Below, piece after piece: positions 9,578 through 18,800 of a stretch of DNA of 64,000 nt. This stretch comes from Oscillatoriophycideae cyanobacterium NC_groundwater_1537_Pr4_S-0.65um_50_18. Its GTDB lineage: Bacteria; Cyanobacteriota; Cyanobacteriia; Elainellales; Elainellaceae. Positions within the stretch are counted from its first letter, which is position 1, and each line of letters opens with the position of its first letter. Below the pieces are notes generated by a model. The model was given only the letters and a program-made list of their open reading frames with translations. It was not told the DNA's origin and did no database searches. The DNA lies in NCBI GenBank assembly GCA_016208305.1, contig JACQYI010000027.1:62001-126000 (forward strand), in the 5' to 3' direction. The position numbers and the translations under genes were made by a program.

Positions 9578-10657
9578 TTAGCTCTTTGCAGCAAGCGCCC
9601 GATCGCGCTCCTCTTCTTGAATAAAAGACTCCACCAAAGCAACATCTTCTTTACTGCCAATAATCAGCGGCGTGCGGGCATGAAGGCGATCGGGCACCAC
9701 ATCCATAATCTCCTGCAAGCCTGTGCTGGCCCGGCCACCTGCTTGCTCAATCAAAAATGCTAGGGGAGCCGATTCATAGAGTAGCCGGAGCTTACCTTCT
9801 GGCTTTTTCACTGAGCCAGGATAGAGGAAGACACCGCCCTGAAACAGAATCCGGTGAAAGTCACCCACTAGCGCGCCGCTATAGCGTGCCGTGTAGCCTT
9901 CGTGACGATGCACATATCGGATGTAGTCTCGAATGGACTCCTGGCACTGCCAAAAGTTGCCCTCGTTGATGCTGTAGATCGCACCATGATCAGGCACTTG
10001 AATGTTTTCGCTGGACAGAATGAACTCGCCCAGGCTGGGGTCAAGTGTAAAGGCATGCACCCCTTTGCCGATGGAATAAATCAGCATCGTGCTAGGGCCA
10101 TACAGCACATAGCCTGCCGCAATTTGCTGGTGTCCATCTTGCAGCAGATCTTGCCCTGTGTGATCTAGGTCTTCTCCCTCTTGCCGTCGGATAGCAAAGA
10201 TAGAGCCAACACTGAGATTGATGTCTACGTTGGAAGATCCATCGATCGGGTCGTAGAGCAGCGTGTAGCGACCGATCGGACAATTCTCAGGAATGTAGTA
10301 AGGATCATCCATTTCTTCAGATGCCAGCCGACAGACCAAGCCACTCTCCTGAAACACGGAGATAAATACCTGATTGGCATAGACATCCATTTTCTTAACA
10401 GATTCGCCCTGGACATTGGTGCGTCCCGTGAAGCCCAAGGCATCTTCCACCAATCCGGCACGGGTGAGGCGACGGGCAACGAGCTTTGCTGCCAAAGCAA
10501 TTCGGCTCATCAGCGCACTCAGATCTTGCGCCTCAGGCGAAAAGCCTTGAAACTGCTGAAGCACATGCCGAGACAGGGTAGTGCAATCTCGATCGAGGGC
10601 ATAGTCACGTTCTAGGTCTAACGGTTGCTCTGGGTTAATCATGAGTGGATCAGTCAT
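9578..10657 (-). CDS. fbp: Class I fructose-1,6-bisphosphatase
   Basis: 359 residues. It hydrolyses fructose-1,6-bisphosphate to fructose-6-phosphate in gluconeogenesis and the Calvin cycle. The metal-binding block 'DPIDGSSN' is at 136-143, with '[11 protein letters not shown]' and '[17 protein letters not shown]' downstream. An alternative start is the second Met at residue 6. It is the first gene of the fbp-zwf-opcA cluster. The 252-bp gap to zwf could hold a separate zwf promoter. Confidence 0.96.
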   Translation of the reverse strand: MTDPLMINPEQPLDLERDYALDRDCTTLSRHVLQQFQGFSPEAQDLSALMSRIALAAKLVARRLTRAGLVEDALGFTGRTNVQGESVKKMDVYANQVFISVFQESGLVCRLASEEMDDPYYIPENCPIGRYTLLYDPIDGSSNVDINLSVGSIFAIRRQEGEDLDHTGQDLLQDGHQQIAAGYVLYGPSTMLIYSIGKGVHAFTLDPSLGEFILSSENIQVPDHGAIYSINEGNFWQCQESIRDYIRYVHRHEGYTARYSGALVGDFHRILFQGGVFLYPGSVKKPEGKLRLLYESAPLAFLIEQAGGRASTGLQEIMDVVPDRLHARTPLIIGSKEDVALVESFIQEEERDRALAAKS

Positions 10658-10802
10658 GAGGCAATTTTCCTTCCCGTTAGGTGATTCTGATTCTCAACTC
10701 CGCTAGCTTCTATATTAGGAAGCCATTCCCAGGAAGCGGGTTAACTTTAGATGAACTACAGAAAGCAGCAGAGAATTTCGGCCATAGGGGAAGAATTGAT
10801 AT

Positions 10803-10862
10803 GGGAGGAGTCGATCTGTATCGCATCCTAAAATCGCATCCTGTGTTGCATCGACTCCTCCC
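10803..10862. terminator. 13-bp inverted repeat downstream of the deacetylase gene
   Basis: 10803-10815 pairs with 10850-10862 (GGGAGGAGTCGAT and its complement). The 34-nt loop holds a direct repeat of TCGCATCCT (10821-10829 and 10834-10842). It starts a few bases past the stop of the minus-strand gene at 10868. Confidence 0.5.
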
Positions 10863-10867
10863 GCCCC

Positions 10868-11776
10868 TCACTTCACAGGGTGATGTTCATGCCAATGCCG
10901 AGCAATATCTACGCGCCGACACAGCCAAACGCGATCGTGCTCCTTTACGTAGTCCAGAAAGCGGGCTAGAGCTGCTGCGCGTCCGGGTCTGCCCACGAGG
11001 CGGCAATGTAGCCCGATGTTCATCATTTTGGGGGCTGTTTCACCTTCGGCATAGAGAACGTCAAAGCTGTCTTTGAGATAGGCAAAAAACTGATCGCCAG
11101 AGTTGAAGCCTTGGGCGCTGGCAAAGCGCATGTCGTTAGTGTCGAGCGTGTAGGGAATCACCAGATGAGGCTTGCCATAGTCATGCAGCCAGTAGGGCAG
11201 ATCATCGGCATAGCTATCTGAGTCGTAGAGGAAACCGCCTTCTTCGGCAACCAGCGATCGCGTGTGGATGCTGTTGCGTCCGGTGTACCAACCGAGCGGA
11301 CGGCTACCCGTGACTTGCGTGTGGATGGCGATCGCCTTTTGAAGGTGCTCACGCTCGGCATCGGCACTGAAATATTTGTAGTCGATCCAGCGATAGCCGT
11401 GGCTGGCAATTTCCCAGTCGGCCTCTAGCATGGCAGCAACCGCTTCGGGATTGCGCTCTAGCGCCATTGCAATGCCGTAAACGGTAACAGGAATTTGGCG
11501 AGCCGTAAACATGCGGTGCAGCCGCCAAAAACCTGCACGACTGCCATATTCATAGACCGATTCAATATTCATATGCCGCACGCCATGTAGCGGCTCGGCA
11601 CCGACTACCTCCGACAAAAATGCTTCTGCCGCCTGATCGCCATGCAAAACGCAGCTTTCGCCACCTTCTTCGTAGTTAATGACAAACTGCACCGCTACTT
11701 GAGCCTGTCCTGGCCACTTTGGATCGGGTGTGTGACGACCATAGCCTACTAAATTGCGAGGATAAAAATTTGTCAT
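10868..11776 (-). CDS. puuE: PuuE-type allantoinase / polysaccharide deacetylase family
   Basis: 302 residues from the ATG at 11776; the frame can extend to a TTG at 11788. The N-terminus 'YPRNLVGYGRHTPDPKWPG' and 'VQFVINYEEGGE' are hallmarks of the PuuE branch, a NodB-like fold that opens the hydantoin ring of allantoin. 'SVYEYGSRAGFWRL', 'IASHGYRWIDY' and 'GWYTGRNS' supply the usual active-site region. Purine (ureide) nitrogen use is the expected role. No other purine-degradation gene is in the window, so the substrate is an inference. A hairpin follows its stop. Confidence 0.8.
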   Translation of the reverse strand: MTNFYPRNLVGYGRHTPDPKWPGQAQVAVQFVINYEEGGESCVLHGDQAAEAFLSEVVGAEPLHGVRHMNIESVYEYGSRAGFWRLHRMFTARQIPVTVYGIAMALERNPEAVAAMLEADWEIASHGYRWIDYKYFSADAEREHLQKAIAIHTQVTGSRPLGWYTGRNSIHTRSLVAEEGGFLYDSDSYADDLPYWLHDYGKPHLVIPYTLDTNDMRFASAQGFNSGDQFFAYLKDSFDVLYAEGETAPKMMNIGLHCRLVGRPGRAAALARFLDYVKEHDRVWLCRRVDIARHWHEHHPVK

Positions 11777-12127
11777 AGGTTGACTCAATGAATGTGCAGA
11801 GATACTTTGCAGAGATACACCGATAGAGCCGTAATCACCAGGGTTAGGGCATTTTTGACGCGCTACGCACCCTCAAAAGTTTCCCCCTCCTTATCGCTGT
11901 AGATACGGCTATCCATTCGCAGAGGAACAAGCAACAGGATAGAACCTGAGAATCACCCCTCTCCAGCAGTATCGTCAAAAAAACCTCTTGAAAAAGTTGC
12001 AGAGGATTAAAAATTGCGGAACAGGGGGCGATCGCTTTCTAGGGCATGGTAAACTCTCCGGCAGTTAGGCTGACCACTCAAGTTGGTCATAAAGTTAAAA
12101 CCTGTGACTCTGAGGAGTGTTTTTAAC
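11777..12127. other. Intergenic region, divergent genes
   Basis: About 350 bp between puuE and the secreted SH3-like gene, which diverge. It holds a 13-bp tandem duplication (11795-11807, 11808-11820, TGCAGAGATACTT-like) and a small inverted repeat near 12071-12089. No gene is seen. Confidence 0.6.
12071..12089. promoter_or_regulatory. Operator-like inverted repeat
   Basis: TGACCA (12071-12076) and TGGTCA (12084-12089) form a dyad with 7-bp spacing, ending 38 bp before the ATG at 12128. It could be a regulator site or a 5' leader hairpin. Only the symmetry supports it. Confidence 0.3.
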
Positions 12128-12880
12128 ATGAAACTCAATTTAAGAAGGATAGGGTATGCGCTGATTTCAGCCGCCTTTGTGACCTCAATGGCAGGGGTTC
12201 AAGCTTCTGCCACTATGAGCGCCATAGAGTTAGCCCAGGCGACTCCTACACCTACTCCTGCCCCTGCTGCCCCTGCTGCCCCTGCCCCTGCGCCCGCTGC
12301 ACCTACCCCTGCGCCCCGCGCCCCCGAAGCAGGTGATACCCCCTTATACGAGCGGGTACCTTATATCAGCACTTGTCGTCAGCTCAACACAACCACCGAG
12401 GTGTTTCAAAACACGGCGCTCGGCCCGGTCAGTCAGCGGGTCGGCACAGTCAACGCAGGTTCTCAGGTAACGCTGACAGGCGTCTTGGGTGAAATTGCCG
12501 GAATTGGTGGCGTGGCTCAAATTAAAACACCCGTTGTCGGCTGGCTGCGATCGTCAGTTTTGACGACCTGTGGCACACCGCCTGTGACCGGAAGTTGCTA
12601 CATTATCCGAACTTCGACTGCACCCTATGGACTCTACGCCTACTCCGATCCGATTACGGCCCAAAAGCAGTTCTATAACGGCATAGCTGATGGCCCAGCA
12701 GGCGGCAGCAGGGTTTATTTCACATCGCCACCTACCCCTTCTGAGACTGCCCGGAACACCATCTATGTGAAAGTCAGCTACACCAGCTTGAGTGGCAGCT
12801 CTCGTATAGGTTGGATTTCGCAAGGGCCAGTCGGCAGCACGCCAGGTGGGTCAACCAGCAACCTGAGTGCCTGCCCCTAG
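12128..12880 (+). CDS. Secreted SH3-like protein with Pro/Ala linker
   Basis: 250 residues from the ATG at 12128, chosen because GAGGAG lies 10 nt upstream; a longer frame reaches 12083. A basic N-terminus and hydrophobic stretch (to about residue 30, 'ASA') form a signal peptide. A Thr/Pro/Ala-rich linker follows at ~38-70. The remainder has two repeats of bacterial SH3-like character ('GSQVTLTGVLGE...VGWLRSSVL' and 'YVKVSYTSLSGSSRIGWISQGP'), each with a Cys pair nearby. It probably binds the cell wall or a periplasmic partner. A strong hairpin follows the stop. Confidence 0.7.
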   Translation: MKLNLRRIGYALISAAFVTSMAGVQASATMSAIELAQATPTPTPAPAAPAAPAPAPAAPTPAPRAPEAGDTPLYERVPYISTCRQLNTTTEVFQNTALGPVSQRVGTVNAGSQVTLTGVLGEIAGIGGVAQIKTPVVGWLRSSVLTTCGTPPVTGSCYIIRTSTAPYGLYAYSDPITAQKQFYNGIADGPAGGSRVYFTSPPTPSETARNTIYVKVSYTSLSGSSRIGWISQGPVGSTPGGSTSNLSACP

Positions 12881-12899
12881 CAGGTTCAGTAAAGCGAAA

Positions 12900-12938
12900 T
12901 TAGGGTTTTGCGATGCATGACGCGCCGCAAAACCCTAA
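12900..12938 (+). terminator. 13-bp hairpin
   Basis: 12900-12912 (TTAGGGTTTTGCG) pairs perfectly with 12926-12938, loop 13 nt. It lies 20 bp after the SH3-like gene, before the convergent lpxD. Confidence 0.65.
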
Positions 12939-13019
12939 AAGCAAGAGATGGGAGGGGTATTCAGCACGCCTCTCTCATCAAACTCAGCTCTTGTGATCAG
13001 CTCTTGCGAAACTCAGCTC

Positions 13020-14063
13020 CTAGGGTTCGCCAAGACCCAAATGCTTCTGAATTTGCTTGAGCGACTGATGCATTTCGGGAAGGCGGTTAAACACAGCCGC
13101 TGCCTTGAGAAAAAGCTTATAGGAGATGGCGGGTGTACCCAACACCACCGTGCCAGGATCTACATGACCATGAATGCCTGACTGTGCGCCTGCCTGGACG
13201 CCATCGCCCACTCTAGAATGATTAGAAACACCAACCTGTCCGCCCAAAATTACCCGATCGCCCAGTTGCGCTCCACCCGCCAACCCTACATGAGCCGCTA
13301 GAGCGCAATTTTGGCCTATTTTAGCCCCATGACCAATTTGCACGAGGTTGTCAATTTTGGTGTTGCGACCGACGCGAGTCTCGCCTACAGCAGGGCGATC
13401 GATCGCAGAATTACACCCCACTTCTACCCCATCTTCTAGCACCGTATAGCCCGACTGCTCCATCTTCAGCCAGCCTTCAGGAATGGGCACAAAACCAAAG
13501 CCCTCAGCACCAATGACAGCACCGCTGTGGATGACACAATCTGCGCCGATCTGCGTGCGCTCATGAATGACGCAGTTGGCATGGAGTAGGGTGCGATCGC
13601 CAATTGTCACTTCTGGATAAATCACCACATTGGGATGAATACAAAGGTCGTTCCCTAAGGTCACCCCGGCCTGAATGACGACATGCGCCCCGATCGTCAC
13701 ATTCTGGCCGAGCTGCGCCGAAGGATCGATTACCGCAGTCGGGTGAATGCCGGGAGAGGGGCGAAAGGGCTGATAAAACAGGGCGATCACTTTGGCAAAA
13801 AGTAGACGCGGCTCACGCGTACTTACCCAAGAAATTTGGCGATCGGTGGCTCTGGCCTGCAATGCCTGATCCATCGGCAAAATCAGAACAGTTGCCGCTG
13901 TAGTCTCAATTTGTGCAGCAAACTTTGCGCCTTCAATATAGCTGAGGGTGTTGGCCTGTGCCTCTTCTAAGGCGGCTACGCCCGTAATCTCTGGATCACT
14001 AGCGATCTCAGAGTGGCAATCTGCCTCTACTCCCAGTTTTTGAACCAGTTCGCTAAATTTCAT
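13020..14063 (-). CDS. lpxD: UDP-3-O-acylglucosamine N-acyltransferase LpxD
   Basis: 347 residues. LpxD adds the N-linked acyl chain to UDP-3-O-acylglucosamine in lipid A synthesis. The N-terminal uridine-binding part ('NTLSYIEGAKF') precedes a long left-handed beta-helix of hexapeptide repeats (residues ~100-300, e.g. 'HPTAVIDPSAQLGQNVTIGAHV'). The likely catalytic His is in 'VQIGHGAKIG', with 'CALAAHVGLAGG' after it. The C-terminal helix 'NRLPEMHQSLKQIQKHL' is also standard. It stands alone, not in an lpx operon. Confidence 0.93.
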   Translation of the reverse strand: MKFSELVQKLGVEADCHSEIASDPEITGVAALEEAQANTLSYIEGAKFAAQIETTAATVLILPMDQALQARATDRQISWVSTREPRLLFAKVIALFYQPFRPSPGIHPTAVIDPSAQLGQNVTIGAHVVIQAGVTLGNDLCIHPNVVIYPEVTIGDRTLLHANCVIHERTQIGADCVIHSGAVIGAEGFGFVPIPEGWLKMEQSGYTVLEDGVEVGCNSAIDRPAVGETRVGRNTKIDNLVQIGHGAKIGQNCALAAHVGLAGGAQLGDRVILGGQVGVSNHSRVGDGVQAGAQSGIHGHVDPGTVVLGTPAISYKLFLKAAAVFNRLPEMHQSLKQIQKHLGLGEP

Positions 14064-14386
14064 GGTCGTTGCTCGATCGGGCTGGGGATAAGGTGCGATC
14101 GCATATTCAAAGTTATCAGGATTTGACGAACCTTGGGCAAAGTTCGATCGAAACTGGAGTCACCCAGTCGAGAGTCGAGCCGGACGGACTTTAGGCGACC
14201 GATGAAGCCGAATCTGATGGACTTTGCGCTTCTCGGCGCTTGGGACGTTTGCGATTCTAACTTTGTCCGTCCCCAGCTCAAAATCAAGTTTGGCTTAGGC
14301 AGAAGTGAGCGATCGCCTCACAAAATCAAGCGATCGCCACCGTTAATCTATTTCGGGGTTCTCACTATTTGATTCAGAGAGCCACT
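14064..14386. other. Intergenic region with left ~50-bp repeat
   Basis: Spacer between lpxD and the HEPN gene. Short open frames here have no recognisable product. The notable content is the dispersed repeat at 14092-14142; HIP1 octamers occur too. Confidence 0.55.
14092..14142. repeat. Diverged ~50-bp direct repeat, left copy
   Basis: Aligns with 15590-15638 at roughly 43 of 51 positions. It starts with the identical GGTGCGATCGC and includes ATCAGGATTT and ACGAAC blocks. The pair brackets the HEPN/MNT genes. Confidence 0.75.
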
Positions 14387-14893
14387 TTATTGATCCTCCA
14401 ACCTGGCTGCCAAGGCATTTAACCAAGTGATAAAAGTTTGAATCTCTTGCTCAAACTGGAGCCATGCTTCTGGGTAATTGCCTACCAATTTTGCAATGCG
14501 ATCGGGGTCAAGTTCATAGCCATAGAGGCTACGCACAACATGGCGAAAACCCAGATAATCTTGTAGCTTCAGAGCCAAAGATGCCGATATTACAGCAGGT
14601 CTATCTTCCCGCTCAGTTTTCATGCGGTCTAGCAGTCGTCGATGCCAATCATTTCCAGAAGGTAACCCTCCGTTAAGTTCAGTGGCAATGAGCTGAAAAA
14701 TTCGTTCGCATCCCGTGTAGAAGTTATGCAATTTGAGGGCAAAATTCTCATACAGCAAGTCAGCTCGATCGGGATAGTTGACTAACTCTGTTTGGACTCG
14801 CTGAATTTGTGCCTTGAGCTGCTGCATTTTTGCTAACTCTGCCAAAAGATCCGCAGTCAAAGCCCTAACTTCCACCGATCTAATCTTCCGCAT
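14387..14893 (-). CDS. HEPN-domain protein (HepT-like)
   Basis: 168 residues from ATG 14893; a TTG at 14896 is in frame. All-helical with a C-terminal 'FRHVVRSLYGYELD' segment, which matches the catalytic helix of HepT-like HEPN proteins (an Arg with a downstream His/Tyr polar motif). HEPN toxins cleave or modify RNA. The nucleotidyltransferase partner is immediately upstream and overlaps by 14 bp, the classic MNT-HEPN arrangement. In the studied HepT-MntA systems the MNT protein neutralises HEPN by adding AMP to a tyrosine, and the Tyr residues here fit that. Roles are inferred from family. Confidence 0.8.
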   Translation of the reverse strand: MRKIRSVEVRALTADLLAELAKMQQLKAQIQRVQTELVNYPDRADLLYENFALKLHNFYTGCERIFQLIATELNGGLPSGNDWHRRLLDRMKTEREDRPAVISASLALKLQDYLGFRHVVRSLYGYELDPDRIAKLVGNYPEAWLQFEQEIQTFITWLNALAARLEDQ

Positions 14894-15242
14894 CAATACT
14901 CTTCCCAGTTTTAAGGACTTTTTGCAGAAAGTGTGAATCTAGGGATTCTGTAGGCTTGAGATCAACCCATTGATGGCTAATCCGGTTGACTGCTGCCATT
15001 GCTGCAAAGAAATCTTCGGGTGGAATGCCTTTAACAGCCAGATCAATATCTGATTCAGCATCAAACCGATCGCCCTGCACTAAAGAACCAAAGACCATGA
15101 TCTCAGTTGCGCCAAACTCAGATCTGAGCAGCTGAGCAACTTGCTGGAGATCTGCCCACGCCTGTTTCGCCAGCGCTTCAGATTCAGCCGCTTGCTGCTT
15201 TTGGCGATCGCGCCAGTAGTCAATGTATTTTTGCTCTACCAT
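14880..15242 (-). CDS. MNT-type nucleotidyltransferase (MntA-like antitoxin)
   Basis: 120 residues. A short N-terminal helix precedes the minimal nucleotidyltransferase core 'VFGSLVQGDRFDAESDIDLAV' region: the GS motif, then the DxD pair about 11 residues later. 'QWVDLKPTE' supplies the third acidic strand. Together with the overlapping HEPN gene it forms a two-gene toxin-antitoxin or defence module. The module is bracketed by the 14092/15590 repeats, which suggests movement as a unit. Confidence 0.85.
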   Translation of the reverse strand: MVEQKYIDYWRDRQKQQAAESEALAKQAWADLQQVAQLLRSEFGATEIMVFGSLVQGDRFDAESDIDLAVKGIPPEDFFAAMAAVNRISHQWVDLKPTESLDSHFLQKVLKTGKSIDAED

Positions 15243-15847
15243 GAGTCGATCGAATGAGTAATTGGGGGCATCGGCAAGCGCTCTCTCAATTTACTGTTTC
15301 TGGGTTTATAAGGATCAGAACTCAAAATCAAAAAAGCTCCCCTCAAAATTAGATTTTGCTTAGAAGCAGTTAGACTTTGTTCTTTTTCTGCTTCTAGCCT
15401 AAGGAATTCTCAGGGGCTTTCACAGTAATGAATGACTTCGTAAATTTGCAGGGAAGCGATCGAGCGCGTCGCCAATGGCAGTTAGAGTCTTCAGAAAGCA
15501 GGTATTCCACAAAAATCTGTATCACTTCACACAGTCTTAACAGTAGATGTGTTGCAGCAGACTTAACGCTACTGGATTACAGATGGTACGGTGCGATCGC
15601 TTGTCAAAGTATCAGGATTTTACGAACGTTGGGTGAAGCAGGCATGAAGCCGGAATAGCGTGACTCAGTTCATGCAGTGAACTGGACAGGCCTAACTCAA
15701 GCTTAAATGCGTGGCTACCCGCGTTTTCAGTGTGCATCTACCGAAAGGTGAGCGCTTTGGCGATCGCTTTGCGGTGACTGAACGGCAAGCGCTGCAGTTT
15801 GCAGCGTCAAGAAGATTCATTCAGCACTATTGCACAAATTGGTTTTT
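15243..15847. other. ~600-bp spacer upstream of giant RTX gene
   Basis: Holds a 9-bp inverted repeat (15361-15369 with 15388-15396, TAGAAGCAG), the right copy of the ~50-bp repeat, and a small hairpin CGCTGC/GCAGCG at 15790-15806. An open frame at 15428-15658 shows no family resemblance and includes the repeat, so it is not called as a gene. Confidence 0.55.
15590..15638. repeat. Diverged ~50-bp direct repeat, right copy
   Basis: Partner of 14092-14142, same orientation. Differences are two small gaps and about six substitutions. Confidence 0.75.
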
Positions 15848-18800
15848 ATGGTAGCATTCAGCCCCAGCGATCCGAATAGTCAAAATTTCAGTATCTCCTC
15901 TACTCCCGACAGCGCTAGCAGCCTCAAAAAAATTGGCGGCTTTCTAGGAACAGGCTCAGAAATCTCTGCTTACGACCCCAGCAGCAAGCGCCTGTTTATC
16001 GTTTCGGGAGGAACCCGCCTTCAGGTTCTAGACCTAAGCAATCCCAGCAGCCCAACGCTGGTCAAGACTCTAGATGTTTCTAGCTACGGCAGTGCCGCCA
16101 ACAGCGTCGCCATCAGCAATGGATGGGTAGCCGTTGCGGTGGAAGGCAGCCCACGCACCAGTCCCGGCAAAGTTGTATTTTTCAGTACGTCAGGCGAAGT
16201 TTGCAGCGCAGTCACAGTCGGAGCCGTGCCCGACATGGTGACGTTTACACCCGATGGCCAAAAAGTTTTGGTGGCAAACGAGGGCGAACCCAGTAGCTAT
16301 GGTCAGCCTGACTCGATCGATCCAGTCGGTTCAGTTAGCATTATTGACCTGTTTAGCGCGTCTACGCCGACCGTCACAACGGTCAGCTTTGAGAGCTTCA
16401 ACGCTCAGAAAGCCGATCTTCAGGGCAGAGGCGTGCGGATCACATCACCCAACGCCACCGTGGCGCAAGACTTTGAGCCAGAATACATCACAGTATCAGC
16501 AGATGGCAAGACGGCTTGGGTGACGCTGCAAGAGAATAATGCGATCGCCCTAATCGACATTGCCACTGCCAAAGTCACCAGCATCCTGCCCCTGGGTCTG
16601 AAGGACTTCAGCAAAGGCTTGCCCAGCGTTACGACCTACGAGTTTGGCGACCGCCCCCCCTTGGGCACCACCGCCACCGTCAACCCCAGCGATCCCAGCC
16701 AGACTACGGCAGGACAAGAGATTTTGCTGGGAGGATTCTCTGGCCTGTTTTTTGAAGGCACTGCGGCAAATGGCAACCTTAAGTTCATCACGACAACCGA
16801 TCGGGGTCCCAACGGCGAGCCAACAGAACTTAACGCCAGCAATCCTGGGCTTGAGCGTCCGTTTGCCCTGCCCGACTTTCAGCCACAAATTGTCCGATTT
16901 GAGCTAGACCGCAGCACCGGAAAAATCAGCCTTACCGAGCAGATTAAGCTGAGTCGCGCCGACGGTACGCCGATTACAGGTCTGCCCAATCTGCAAAATG
17001 GCGCAGCCGGAACCGCCTACACCGATGAGGTCGGCGTTGATTTGTTCGGCAACATCCTCACCAACGATTCCCTAGGAGCCGATACGGAAGGCATTGTCGT
17101 GGCGGCAGACGGCAGTTTCTGGCTAGTGGATGAGTACCGCCCTGCCATCTATCACTTTGATCAAACAGGCAAGCTGATCGATCGCTTCATTCCCGAAGGA
17201 GCACCTACTGCCAACGGCGAGTTTGGCACGCCAGCCCTGCCCGCAGTCTATGCTCAGCGGCGATCGAATCGGGGATTTGAGGCGGTTGCACTGGAAGGCA
17301 ACAAACTCTATGCCTTTATCCAAAGCGCGATCGACAATCCTGACTCGGCGGCAGATACGGCCTCCCGCACCTCCCGCACCTCCCGCATTCTAGAATTCGA
17401 TATCGTCACGAAGCAGGTGACGGGCGAATATCTCTATGTGCAGGACGACATTAGCGCCAGCGGCACCGCTAAAACCGACAAGATTGGCGATGCGGTTTCT
17501 TTGGGCAACGGCAAGTTTTTGGTGGTTGAGCGCGACGATCGCAGCACTGCTAGCTCTAACAAGCTGATCTACGAGATCGACCTGAAGGGCGCGACTAACA
17601 TCAACAGGGCCGCCAACCTGACGAAGGTTCCTACAGGCAAAACGATCGAACAGCTCACGGTTGCCGAGCTAGATAGCGCAGGTCTCAATCCTGTGGACAA
17701 GCGGCTGGTAACGAACGCAGCAGCAATCGGCTATACCGGAGTCGAAAAGCTGGAAGGACTGGCGCTGATTGATGCCAACACAATCGCCATCGTTAACGAC
17801 AACGATTTTGGCTTAGCGGGTGGGGTGGTGTCGGGTGATGGCTCGATTACCGGACTCTCCAACACGCCGATAAAATTAGGCATTATTGAGTTCAACCAGA
17901 GCAACGGCCTGGATGCCAGCGATCGCGATGGGGCAGGAGGCACAGGCAAGATCAATATTCAGCCTCAGCCCGTGTTTGGGCTGTATCAACCGGATGCGAT
18001 CGCTAGCTACAGTTTCAATGGGCAAACCTATCTGGTGCTAGCCAACGAAGGGGATGCCCGCGACTATACAGGTTTCGCGGACGAAATTCGTGTGGGCAGC
18101 AGTGCCTACAAGCTCGACCCGACGCTGTTTCCCAATGCAGCCGCGTTGAAAGACAATGCAGTGCTGGGACGGCTGACCGTGAGCGCTGTTTCAGGCGATA
18201 CGGATGGCGATGGTGACTTTGATCGGATTGAGCTAATTGGCGGGCGATCGTTCTCCATTCGCGATGCGGCGGGCAATCTGGTGTTCGACAGCGGCAACCA
18301 GCTTGAGCTGATCACGGCAGCAGCGGTTCCCACCCTGTTCAACTCCAATGGTGCTGCCGACACGTTCGATACTCGCAGCGATAACAAAGGCCCTGAAGCA
18401 GAGGGCATAACGGTGGGTGCGGTCAACGGTCGCACCTATGCCTTTGTGGGGCTAGAGAGGACGGGCGGCGTGATGGTCTACGAAATTACGAACCCCAACA
18501 AGCCTCTGTTTGTGGAATATGTCAGCACGGCTGAAGATGTCAGCCCGGAAGGATTGACCTTCATCTCAGCGGACAAAAGCCCTAATGGCAAACCGTTGCT
18601 GATCACCACCAATGAAGTCAGCAACACCACCGCCATTTTTGAGTTTGCACCCCCCACCCGAATTAGTGATATTCAGGGGAGCAGCCACATCTCGCCGCTC
18701 GTAGGCAAAACCGTCACGGATGTGCGTGGCATTGTCACGGCTGTTACCAACAACGGTTTCTATCTACAAGACCCCAATCCCGATGCTAGCGACGCAACTT

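Noticed and set aside
14133-14372. 79-codon plus frame and its minus-strand partner near 14060-14287
   Set aside because: Basic, Ser/Arg-rich shadow frames over an intergenic repeat.
15428-15658. 76-codon frame upstream of the RTX gene
   Set aside because: Its 3' part is the dispersed ~50-bp repeat; no product resemblance.
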